Positions 1 through 6,276 of a stretch of 10,675 nt of DNA are shown here, piece by piece. This DNA comes from Myxococcales bacterium (GTDB lineage: Bacteria > Myxococcota > Polyangia > Fen-1088): assembly GCA_003155465.1 (NCBI GenBank), contig PMCR01000262.1:1-10675 (forward strand), written 5' to 3'. Every line of letters begins with the position of its first letter. Position 1 is the first letter of the stretch. The notes beneath the pieces are model-generated. The model worked only from the letters and a program-made list of their open reading frames with translations. It did not search any database and was not told the origin of the DNA. The position numbers and the translations under genes are program-made.

Positions 1-2
1 GC

Positions 3-224
3 GAGATGTTCGGTGCGCAGGTGAAAGCCTACACCCTGGGCATTCGCGGCTACCGCTTCGGCGAGCTTGGCGAGTCGCTGTCCGAGCAGGCTCGCAGCAA
101 CCTGGCGCTTGCGCTTGCCTTCATAAGGCGAGCGGTGCGCGAGCAGCACTTCGATGAATACACGAGGCAGTTCGGTGTCGATTCTGGTCGCGGCTGTGCC
201 TGCGGCCCCCAGCCAGAGGCCTGA
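3..224 (+). CDS. C-terminal fragment of a probable [NiFe]-hydrogenase maturation protease (5' end outside window)
   Basis: The frame is open from the window edge to a TGA at 222-224, giving the last 73 residues of a longer protein; the ATG at 6 is probably internal. The visible part contains LGIRGYRFGELGESLSEQA followed by NLALALAFIRRAV. This resembles the C-terminal end of the HybD/HyaD/HycI-type endopeptidases that trim the large subunit of [NiFe] hydrogenases, where a 'GI..Y.F...LS..A..NL..AL.F' stretch is common. The metal-binding acidic residues and histidine of that family would lie upstream, outside the window. The tail ends with a small cysteine pair (GCACG). The next gene starts 3 bp after the stop, so the two are probably co-transcribed. 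The family call rests on the tail pattern alone and is tentative; the reality of the coding frame is more certain. Confidence 0.5.
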   Translation, partial: EMFGAQVKAYTLGIRGYRFGELGESLSEQARSNLALALAFIRRAVREQHFDEYTRQFGVDSGRGCACGPQPEA

Positions 225-227
225 GCG

Positions 228-605
228 ATGAAAAACGGAAAGTACCTGATCCTTTGTGTCGACGACGACAACGACATCCTTGAGGCGCTGCGGTTGCGGC
301 TGGAGAAGGCCGGCTATCTGACCGCGACGGCACTTTCTGCCGAGGAAGGGCTGAAGAAGTTCAAGGAAGACCAGCCTGACCTGCTCATCGTGGATTTGAT
401 GATGGAGGAGATCGATTCGGGAACTGGCCTGGTCAAAGAACTGAAACTGGCTGGCAACAAAGCCCCCGTGCTTCTGTTGAGTTCACTCGGCGACTCCCTG
501 ACCATCTCGGCCAGCACCCGCGACCTGGGACTGGACGCGGTCTTCCAGAAGCCGGTCAATTTTGAAGCGATGCTGAAGACGATCAGGGCGAAGCTGGGGC
601 AGTGA
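228..605 (+). CDS. Stand-alone CheY-like response regulator receiver protein
   Basis: This 125-residue protein is a single receiver domain with no output domain. The acidic pocket is D12-D13-D14, the predicted phosphoacceptor is D56 (in LLIVDLMM), the switch Ser is S85 or S86 (in VLLLSS) and the conserved lysine-proline is K108-P109 (in VFQKPV). All key residues are therefore present and phosphorylation should be possible. The loop after D56 is unusual: it reads MMEEIDSGTG instead of the common MP...G form and carries no proline. The ATG at 228 follows an AGAGG at 215-219 with 8 nt spacing. It starts 3 bp after the upstream hydrogenase-protease-like gene, so it is likely part of that operon. 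Single-domain receivers usually act by protein-protein contact or as phosphate relays. Its partner kinase is unknown; the kinase at 4073-5506 is a candidate by proximity only, as it is on the other strand. Confidence 0.93.
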   Translation: MKNGKYLILCVDDDNDILEALRLRLEKAGYLTATALSAEEGLKKFKEDQPDLLIVDLMMEEIDSGTGLVKELKLAGNKAPVLLLSSLGDSLTISASTRDLGLDAVFQKPVNFEAMLKTIRAKLGQ

Positions 606-624
606 GATCTCGGCCGTAGGGTCG

Positions 625-1728
625 CTACACACCCAGAACCAGCCGCACTTCCTCGGCCAAAGCCAGACAGGCGGTGAGGCCGGGGGATTCGATGCCGAAG
701 AGGTTGACCAGGCCAGGGACGCCATGAACGGCCGGACCTTGGATGACGAAATCGGCGTCCGGCGCGCCAGCGGGGACGATTTTGGGACGGACGCCGGTGT
801 GGCCAGGGGCGAGATCCCAGTCGGCCAGGCCGGGGTAGTAGCGGCGGACGGTGCGATAGAACGCCTCGACGCGGCCTTCCTCGAAGCTGTAGTCCACGCT
901 GTCTATCCAGTCCACATCAGGTCCGAAACGAGCCTGGCCGGCGAGATCCAGGGTGTAGTGCACACCGAGGCCTCCCGGAATCGGAACTGGGTAGACCAGG
1001 CGGGAGAAAGGGGCGCGGCCGCGCAGTGAAGCGTAGTGGCCCTTGGCGAAATGGGCGGTGGGGATGGCCGCCGCCGGCATTCCCTGGATGGAACGCGCGA
1101 CGGACGGCGCCCACGGGCCAGCCGCGTTCACCACCATGGACGCGAGCAATGTCGAGGCGCCACTTCCACCGGTGGAAAGAATGATCCCGTGCTCGGCCAC
1201 GCGGCCGCCGAGCAGCGTCGTGCCGAGGGCAAGCTGTGCGCCGGCTGCCTCGGCGTCCCGGCGCAGGGTGCGCATCAGCTCGTCGGCGTTGATGATGCCT
1301 GTGGAGGGTGAGTGGATCGCGCGCACGCCCGCAAGCGCCGGCTCCAGCGCGCGCAGCTCCGCGCCGTCGAGCCAGGTCAGGTCGTCGACCCCATTCTGTG
1401 CGGCCTGCGCCCGCAGCTTGGCCAGCAGCGGAACCTCTTCGTCCCGCGTGGCCACCAGGAGCTTGCCCAGGCGCCGGTGCGCGATCCCGTTCTCTTTGCA
1501 ATATCGGTAGAGCGCGTGCCTTCCTGCCACGCACAGCCGCGCCTTGTGCGACCCGGGCGGGTAGTAGATCCCGGCGTGAATAACCTCCGAGTTGCGTGAG
1601 CTGGTGTGGCGGCCAATCCCGGGTTCTTTCTCGATCACCACGACTTCCCTGCCCGAGCGGGCTATGGCCCGCGCTACGGCCAATCCCACCACGCCGGCAC
1701 CGACGACTGCTACCTCGGAGCAATCCAT
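625..1728 (-). CDS. FAD-dependent oxidoreductase, L-2-hydroxyglutarate oxidase (LhgO/L2HGDH)-like
   Basis: A 367-residue protein of the DAO/glycine-oxidase-like flavoprotein superfamily. The N-terminal dinucleotide fold is clear: VAVVGAGVVGLAVA with the GxGxxG at residues 10-15, and the acidic end of beta-2 near E33. Residues 41-56 (HTSSRNSEVIHAGIYY) are a hallmark of the L-2-hydroxyglutarate oxidase group, which oxidises L-2-hydroxyglutarate to 2-oxoglutarate. C-terminal FAD/substrate motifs include HTGVRPKI (310-317) and FGIESPGLTACLAL (344-357). The substrate in this branch is not proven; it could be another 2-hydroxy acid. I chose the ATG at 1726-1728, where the Rossmann strand begins a few residues in. 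A TTG at 1770 would extend the frame but overlap the upstream glycosyltransferase. No clear Shine-Dalgarno is seen. It is the last gene of the minus-strand block, 13 bp after the glycosyltransferase, and ends convergently 19 bp from the receiver gene. Confidence 0.88.
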   Translation of the reverse strand: MDCSEVAVVGAGVVGLAVARAIARSGREVVVIEKEPGIGRHTSSRNSEVIHAGIYYPPGSHKARLCVAGRHALYRYCKENGIAHRRLGKLLVATRDEEVPLLAKLRAQAAQNGVDDLTWLDGAELRALEPALAGVRAIHSPSTGIINADELMRTLRRDAEAAGAQLALGTTLLGGRVAEHGIILSTGGSGASTLLASMVVNAAGPWAPSVARSIQGMPAAAIPTAHFAKGHYASLRGRAPFSRLVYPVPIPGGLGVHYTLDLAGQARFGPDVDWIDSVDYSFEEGRVEAFYRTVRRYYPGLADWDLAPGHTGVRPKIVPAGAPDADFVIQGPAVHGVPGLVNLFGIESPGLTACLALAEEVRLVLGV

Positions 1729-1741
1729 TTTGGCAAGGTGG

Positions 1742-2794
1742 TCACGGCACGCGCAAAACTTTGCGCGCAAAGGACCAGTAGGCAGACAAGACCGGGTTGG
1801 CCACGCGTGTGATGATCGGGTGGTCGAGCCCAGGGAAGCACATGTTGCCCGTCAAGCAAACACCATCCGTTGCCTTTGGCGAACGATTCTTTTGTACTCT
1901 GCGGCGGTCACGCAGGACGGCCGGCAGGAGCCGGAGGATCTCGCGGTAGCCAGCCAGCTTCTGCCGCAGCCAACCCTGACTGGCTGCGAACACGAGCACC
2001 GCCAGCTCAGTCCCAACCAAGGCAGGCGCCGCGACAACCAGTCGTGCCAGGGGCCAGTCCTTGATCAGAACCAGCCAGCGGTTGCGGTCGAGCAGCGCGT
2101 ACTTGCGCGCCGAAAACCGCTCCGTGTACTTGTGCAGAACGCGCGACCCTGGCACGAGCACGCAGTCGTAGCCAAGCTGGCGCAAACGAATCTGCAGATC
2201 GCAGTCTTCGTGATAGAGGAAGAGCTTCTCGTCGAAATCTCCCGCTTGTTCCAGCGCGTCCATGCGCAGCAGAAGGGCAGCTCCCGAGGCAAACGCGATC
2301 GAGCGGACGGCATCGTCGGGCCGGACGCTGTCGATCGATTGGCGGTAGGCGCCGCAATAGCCGAAGCCGCAGAAGTGGAGTTGGTTGCCCGCGGTATTGA
2401 TGAGATGGGGCTCGTGGGCAAGCACGACCAGCGGTTGCGCCGCGGCGACGTCCGATCGGGTATCCATCACGGACAACAGCGGCTTGAGCCACCCTGGCGT
2501 GACTTCCATGTCTTGGTTGAGCAGCAGGGCAAAAACAGCCCCGCGTTCGCGCGCCCAGCGCAGGCCGATGTTGTTCCCTTCCGCAAAGCCGGTATTGCTC
2601 GCTTGCGGCAGCACGTGAAGGTTTGACCAGGTCTGGCTGATGCGATGGAGCTCGGCCAAGGTCCCGTCCGATGAAGCATTGTCAACCACCACGACCTCGA
2701 CGCCGTCAAGGTCGGTGTGCTGTTTGAGCGTCGAGAACAGGCCGTCGAGGTAGGGTTCGGCCTGGTAGGTGACGACGATGATCGCCAGCTTCAT
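1742..2794 (-). CDS. GT2-family glycosyltransferase, rhamnosyltransferase (WbbL)-like
   Basis: A 350-residue GT-A fold enzyme predicted to transfer a sugar from a nucleotide donor onto a polysaccharide or lipid-linked glycan at the cytoplasmic face of the membrane. Motifs in order: IIVVTYQ (5-11), VVVVDNASSDGT (34-45), NTGFAEGNN (67-75), the metal/nucleotide-binding LLLNQDME (90-97, in the DxD position) and the catalytic-region YHEDCDLQIRLR (194-205). This set is typical of the dTDP-rhamnosyltransferase-like branch of GT2; the actual sugar cannot be read from sequence. Residues ~245-275 are hydrophobic and suggest membrane association, followed by a basic stretch (RDRRRVQKNR). Its ATG overlaps the TGA of the DUF2304 gene by 4 bp (2791-2794), so translation is probably coupled. 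It is followed 13 bp later by the FAD oxidoreductase. Confidence 0.92.
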   Translation of the reverse strand: MKLAIIVVTYQAEPYLDGLFSTLKQHTDLDGVEVVVVDNASSDGTLAELHRISQTWSNLHVLPQASNTGFAEGNNIGLRWARERGAVFALLLNQDMEVTPGWLKPLLSVMDTRSDVAAAQPLVVLAHEPHLINTAGNQLHFCGFGYCGAYRQSIDSVRPDDAVRSIAFASGAALLLRMDALEQAGDFDEKLFLYHEDCDLQIRLRQLGYDCVLVPGSRVLHKYTERFSARKYALLDRNRWLVLIKDWPLARLVVAAPALVGTELAVLVFAASQGWLRQKLAGYREILRLLPAVLRDRRRVQKNRSPKATDGVCLTGNMCFPGLDHPIITRVANPVLSAYWSFARKVLRVP

Positions 2795-3318
2795 GTTCGC
2801 TCGTGAAGAACGTCAGCCTTTCCGGGGGCTTGCGCCGTTGGGGTCCCGCCGTCCGTCGGCTGAGCAGCGGAGTTCTCGCGTGGGGAGCCCGCCGGCTCTG
2901 CCAGCGCCGTGCGTGGCGCACCATCGCGGGAGGGTGTGAGAGCCCTTTGAGGGTTCCCATGTGAATCTTCCCAGGCGATTTGGTCGAGCTTCTCGCGCAG
3001 GAGCCCAAGCTCTTGCGTCAGCGTGATCGATCGAAGCTCGGTGCGGGACAGGGTGACCAGGGTGTGGACATGAAGCAGTGCGAGTGCGCCGGTGGCGATG
3101 GCGAAGAAGAAGTTGGAAGGCAGGGTGAAGCCCATGGCGTGGGCCACGGACGTGGTGAGGTCGGGAACGACTGCAAGGACCACGAGCGCTGCGAGTGAAC
3201 AAAAGACCCAGAGACTGCTTTGGATGGTGATCCGCTTGCGCAGAACCAGGCGTAGCAGCAAGGTCGCGACCACGCAGCAGAACGCTGCGAATAGCCAGTA
3301 CTGTTCGGCTTGTTGCAT
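2791..3318 (-). CDS. DUF2304-family small membrane protein
   Basis: A 175-residue protein with three predicted membrane helices (about 6-24, 36-52 and 69-89). These are followed by a charged, coiled-coil-like helix (SRTELRSITLTQELGLLREKLDQI, 91-114) and a Pro/Ala/Gly-rich tail from ~120 that is probably disordered. The arrangement (R/K-rich loop, then LWV..SL, a conserved 'SNFFFAIATGAL' segment, then a helix ending in QEL.LL) fits DUF2304. That family is commonly encoded next to dolichyl-phosphate-mannose-synthase-like GT2 enzymes and is thought to be a membrane partner; no biochemical activity is established. Here it sits between two glycosyltransferases, 4 bp after one and overlapping the next by 4 bp, which supports a joint role. 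The start is ATG at 3316-3318, without a clear Shine-Dalgarno, so coupling to the upstream gene is likely. The ~55-residue low-complexity tail is longer than I would expect for the family. Confidence 0.82.
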   Translation of the reverse strand: MQQAEQYWLFAAFCCVVATLLLRLVLRKRITIQSSLWVFCSLAALVVLAVVPDLTTSVAHAMGFTLPSNFFFAIATGALALLHVHTLVTLSRTELRSITLTQELGLLREKLDQIAWEDSHGNPQRALTPSRDGAPRTALAEPAGSPRENSAAQPTDGGTPTAQAPGKADVLHERT

Positions 3319-3322
3319 GGGT

Positions 3323-4054
3323 CTACAAAGTGCGGGGCCCGATTCGATGCCAGCTGCGCGCGTAGGCGAGGAGAATCGCGACGGTCACCTTCAGCATGTA
3401 GTAGGGGGCGTGTAGGCTGGGAATGCTGCTGGCCCCCCCCTGGCGTTCCTTCATTACCACAGGGACCTCAACCACGTGAAGTCCAGCCACTTTGGCCAGG
3501 ACCAGCGCTTCTGGCTCCGGGTAGTCATGCGGGTATGACCAATTGAAGAGTCTGAGCGCGCGGCGGCCGTACACGCGATAGCCGGAAGTCGGGTCCGTGG
3601 TCTTCTCACCGGTCACGATACCGAGCACCCAGCGCAGCCAGCCGCTGCCCACCCGGCGCGGCAAGGTGGACTGGAATCCCTCCCTTTGCAAGTACCGACT
3701 TCCAACCACGATGTCGGGCGGATTGGGCACTTGGATCGCGGTGAGGAGTTTCTTCAACTCAGCAGGCGGATGCTGACCGTCGCCGTCCATCTGCACGGCG
3801 CAATCGAAATCCTCGCGCAAGGCAAGCCGCAATCCGGTTTGCACCGCGCCGCCGATGCCAAGGTTGCGGCACAGCCGGACCACCCGAGCGCCGTGCTCGC
3901 GCGCGACGTCAGCGGTCCGATCCGTCGAGGCATCGTCGATGACCACGATCTCCGCCGCATAACCCTCTTGCTTGGCGACCGCACGCAGCTCCGTGAGCAG
4001 CGGTGGCAGGCCGCTCTCTTCGTTCAGCGCGGGTACAACGATAAGGACTCGCAT
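3323..4054 (-). CDS. GT2-family glycosyltransferase, polyprenyl-phosphate mannosyl/glucosyltransferase (DPM1)-like
   Basis: A 243-residue cytoplasmic-face GT-A enzyme of the dolichol/polyprenyl-phosphate hexose synthase type, which moves a hexose from a nucleotide sugar to a polyprenyl phosphate. Visible motifs: VLIVVPALNEESGL (3-16), VVIDDASTDRT (37-47), the DxD in QMDGDGQH (88-95), VVGSRY (116-121), DPTSGYRVY (154-162) and YPEPEALV (178-185). R204 and the GASS at 207-210 fit the conserved 'R..G.Ss' loop. There are no C-terminal transmembrane helices, only a hydrophobic end (KVTVAILLAYA, 222-232). The separate DUF2304 protein immediately downstream may supply the membrane part. It lies 18 bp after the histidine kinase gene. 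The coding strand carries a run of eight G at 3433-3440 (codons 205-208) that could be prone to slippage. The ATG at 4052-4054 lacks an obvious Shine-Dalgarno. Confidence 0.92.
   Translation of the reverse strand: MRVLIVVPALNEESGLPPLLTELRAVAKQEGYAAEIVVIDDASTDRTADVAREHGARVVRLCRNLGIGGAVQTGLRLALREDFDCAVQMDGDGQHPPAELKKLLTAIQVPNPPDIVVGSRYLQREGFQSTLPRRVGSGWLRWVLGIVTGEKTTDPTSGYRVYGRRALRLFNWSYPHDYPEPEALVLAKVAGLHVVEVPVVMKERQGGASSIPSLHAPYYMLKVTVAILLAYARSWHRIGPRTL
3433..3440 (-). repeat. G8 homopolymer tract in the DPM1-like glycosyltransferase gene
   Basis: Eight consecutive C on the + strand (G8 on the coding strand) cover codons 205-208 (Gln-Gly-Gly-Ala), inside the conserved 'R..G.SS' loop near the end of the enzyme. 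A slip would replace the last ~36 residues. Confidence 0.85.
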
Positions 4055-4072
4055 GCAGGGGGATGAACCATA

Positions 4073-5506
4073 TCACGATGCTTCGCCGGCTGTCTTTGCG
4101 AGTTCTTCCGCGGATTTGAAGACGGGCAGGATCAAGAAGAAACGGCTCCCCTGGCCGGGTGTGCTTTCCACCCCCACCTGGCCGCCGTGGGCCTCGGCTA
4201 TGCGGCGAACGATGGAGAGACCAAGACCCGTGCCGGCTTCCGAGCCCTTGCCTTTGGACACGCGTACGAATTCCTCGAACAAGTGCGTCTGGGCTTCGGG
4301 CGGGATCCCGGGGCCATCGTCCTTCACCTCTATCCGCACCGTGGCATCTTGCGCGCGCGCCCGAACCACGATGGTACGGCCCTCGCCTGAATACTTGATG
4401 GCGTTGGTCACGTAGTTGACCAGCGCCTCGCGCAGCAGGCGCGCGATTCCGCGCACGGCCGGCAGACTGCCAGGGAGCTCCGCCGTGAGAGATTGACGGC
4501 GCTGTTGCGCCAGATCGGCGTACTCCTCCACCACCTCCCGCACGATGTCCAGCAGATCCACGGACACCATCAGCTTTGCCAGCGGCTCGGTTTCGAGATC
4601 GGCCAGGACCTGCAGTCCGCGCAGGAGATCGAGTGCTCCCCGCAGGCGGTGGTCCGCGCGTTCGACCCACTGCCGTTGTTGTCCGGTCAGTGGGCCGCCC
4701 AACTCACTGCCCAAGTTGTCGAGCAAAGTGGTCGCTGCCCCGACCGGGCTGCGCAGATCGTGCAGCACCACATGTAGGAATGAACGACGCAGGTCAGCCA
4801 GGCGCTCCGTGCGCAGGACCACCTCGCGCAAACGGCGCTCGCTGCCGCGCAGGCGAGCGGCGAGGCCGGTAGCCAGGTATGTGGTGGCGGCTGTCAGTAG
4901 GCCGTAGAGGAAGAGCAGCGTCCACACCACGCGGAAATCGTCCTCGGGTCCGCCGAAAACCGCGCCCAGGGGTCGATGCCGGGGCAGCCAGCCGAACCAT
5001 TCCCCGAGCACCAGGGCGGCCAGCATGAGGTATCCCGCCGCCGCGTGGGCAAACGCCGCCCGTCGCGACAGCATCACCGAGGCAAAGATGGCGTGCAGGA
5101 TGTAGAAGGCCAGAAAGGGCGACTGGCTGCCGCCCACCTGCCAGATGGTGAAGGTCAGCACCAAGTAGTCGAGCAGGATGGTGGCGCTTGCGATCCGGAT
5201 TAGCGCACGAGGCGAACTGGCGGCGCGTTCGGGCCTGCGGTAGGGCCGCACCGCAAAGAACACCGCCAAGTTGTACAGGGCGAGAAAGACGGCCGTGCCG
5301 GCCAGGGCGTGCAGATTGAGCCCCTCGATACCTACCACGTGGATGGCGAAGAGGACGCCGGTCAGGATGCCGGCTGCGGCCAGGAAGCGCAGGCGCGAAA
5401 AGAAGTAGAGCCGCTCACCCAGCAGCAGGCTGTGTGACAGCAGGCCGTCGCCACCATCCCCGCTGGTGGCGGCGCCGGCTGGGGCCCGATTCGCAAGCGA
5501 CACCAT
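4073..5506 (-). CDS. Six-TM sensor histidine kinase with RegB-like periplasmic loop motif
   Basis: A 477-residue integral-membrane kinase. Six hydrophobic segments lie at about 41-60, 67-87, 104-124, 131-147, 150-170 and 193-213, with no extracytoplasmic or PAS domain. HisKA follows with an H-box (FLHVVLHDLRSP, phosphorylated His249), then HATPase_c with N-box EALVNYVTNAIKYS (360-373), G1 DDGPGI (396-401), F-box LFEEFVRV (409-416) and G2 GTGLGLSI (425-432). All catalytic motifs are intact. Between TM3 and TM4 the loop reads VGGSQSPF (124-131), close to the GGXXNPF quinone-binding motif of RegB/PrrB at the same topological place. The protein has no cysteine, so the RegB cysteine switch is absent. 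No response regulator gene is adjacent on this strand. It is the first gene of the glycosyltransferase block, 18 bp upstream of the GT2 gene. The start (ATG at 5504-5506) has no strong Shine-Dalgarno; a codon-2 GTG start is also possible. Confidence 0.94.
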   Translation of the reverse strand: MVSLANRAPAGAATSGDGGDGLLSHSLLLGERLYFFSRLRFLAAAGILTGVLFAIHVVGIEGLNLHALAGTAVFLALYNLAVFFAVRPYRRPERAASSPRALIRIASATILLDYLVLTFTIWQVGGSQSPFLAFYILHAIFASVMLSRRAAFAHAAAGYLMLAALVLGEWFGWLPRHRPLGAVFGGPEDDFRVVWTLLFLYGLLTAATTYLATGLAARLRGSERRLREVVLRTERLADLRRSFLHVVLHDLRSPVGAATTLLDNLGSELGGPLTGQQRQWVERADHRLRGALDLLRGLQVLADLETEPLAKLMVSVDLLDIVREVVEEYADLAQQRRQSLTAELPGSLPAVRGIARLLREALVNYVTNAIKYSGEGRTIVVRARAQDATVRIEVKDDGPGIPPEAQTHLFEEFVRVSKGKGSEAGTGLGLSIVRRIAEAHGGQVGVESTPGQGSRFFLILPVFKSAEELAKTAGEAS

Positions 5507-5621
5507 TGCAGGTTACCAGAACATCACCGCGTTTTCTCGGGCTCAGTGGCTTCCCCTCTGACATCTGTGTGCTCGCCAGCGGGTGGCTGTCGAAATGAAC
5601 GAGGCCGTCCCTTTGTTTGCG
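5507..5621. other. Intergenic gap between the kinase operon and the spike-tip cassette
   Basis: This 115-base stretch separates the 3' end of the DUF6484 gene from the start of the histidine kinase gene, both on the minus strand. It is the most likely place for the promoter of the kinase-glycosyltransferase block. I see no convincing sigma-70 or sigma-54 boxes and no strong terminator; the only hairpin found is a weak GCCA/TGGC pair near 5576-5588 with no T-run. Confidence 0.45.
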
Positions 5622-6245
5622 CTAGTTGAGGTGAACGGCTTCGCCAACGATCTCCACGTCGTCGGATGCGTCGATACGCACGCCCCCTGCGCGGGCACAC
5701 AACTCGATCGCGCCGGCGGCGATGCGGAGTTTGCCAGGAAGCTCGACCTGGGTGTCGGCCTGGAGGAGTCGAAGCATCGGGCCTTGCTCGGTGCGGGTGA
5801 TTTGTAGCAAGGGTTGGCCATTCTCGGCATTGACCTGCAGGGTTTCGTCGGGCTTCATTTCGAGGAGCTGCGCGACCAGCTTGGGCGCCTGCGGCCGGTG
5901 GCCGAAGCCGTCGATCACTCCCATTGCGATGGCGTCGAGCTGATGAGGCAGTTTCAACACGAGCACGCGATCCGAAACGCGCACGCTGAGACCGGTCAAG
6001 GTGGCCACCCAGCTTTCATGAACGCATCCGCGCGCATCCTCGCAGCGGACGCGGATCCGGCCGGTCAGGGTGGGGTGCCGTTCTTCGGTGCATGTGGCGA
6101 TCACGTGACCCTCGGGCCACGCCGGCCTGGGCGGGGCCGCGAGAAGATCGTCGAGAACGGAACCTTCCTCTTGCGACAAGGACGTGGTCTCGCTCGTCGT
6201 GTCTCCAGCAATCGGTGTTCCGTGTTTGGGGTTCTCTGAAGACAT
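5622..6245 (-). CDS. DUF6484-like OB-fold protein with VgrG-like beta-rich C-terminus
   Basis: A 207-residue protein. Residues 1-44 are polar and probably disordered. Residues ~45-115 (from EGHVIATC to GVIDGF, with HESWVATLTG and DRVLVLKLP inside) form a five-strand OB-like pattern matching DUF6484, a domain seen in proteins near type VI secretion genes. Residues ~134-207 are strand-rich and end in PGKLRIAAGAIELCARAGGVRIDASDDVEIVGEAVHLN. That tail resembles the short 'I.I.A..I.l.a..I.i.a' rungs of the gp5/VgrG triple-beta-helix. A plausible reading is a small spike-shaft or spike-adaptor piece; this is inference. I chose the ATG at 6243-6245 because GGAGG (complement at 6254-6258) lies 8 nt upstream. 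The in-frame extension to 6455 would overlap the DUF2169 gene with low-complexity sequence. It is the last gene of the cassette, 31 bp after the DUF2169 gene. Confidence 0.72.
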   Translation of the reverse strand: MSSENPKHGTPIAGDTTSETTSLSQEEGSVLDDLLAAPPRPAWPEGHVIATCTEERHPTLTGRIRVRCEDARGCVHESWVATLTGLSVRVSDRVLVLKLPHQLDAIAMGVIDGFGHRPQAPKLVAQLLEMKPDETLQVNAENGQPLLQITRTEQGPMLRLLQADTQVELPGKLRIAAGAIELCARAGGVRIDASDDVEIVGEAVHLN

Positions 6246-6253
6246 GGCAGGGG

Positions 6254-6258
6254 CCTCC
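6254..6258 (-). promoter_or_regulatory. Shine-Dalgarno GGAGG of the DUF6484 gene
   Basis: The minus strand reads GGAGG 8 nt before the ATG at 6243-6245. It decides the start of the DUF6484 gene against the 70-codon in-frame extension. Confidence 0.75.
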
Positions 6259-6276
6259 GTTGGCGATGGGGGAACG

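Noticed and set aside
606..624. Possible bidirectional terminator between the convergent receiver and oxidoreductase genes
   Set aside because: The 19-bp gap has no stem-loop with a T-run on either strand.
1729..1770. TTG start at 1770 for the FAD oxidoreductase
   Set aside because: It would overlap the glycosyltransferase by 29 bp and add residues before the Rossmann strand; the ATG at 1728 fits the family better.
1592..2626. 344-codon open frame on the + strand
   Set aside because: It lies antisense to the GT2 and FAD oxidoreductase genes, which have clear family motifs. The translation shows no recognisable domain and is typical third-position-GC shadow coding.
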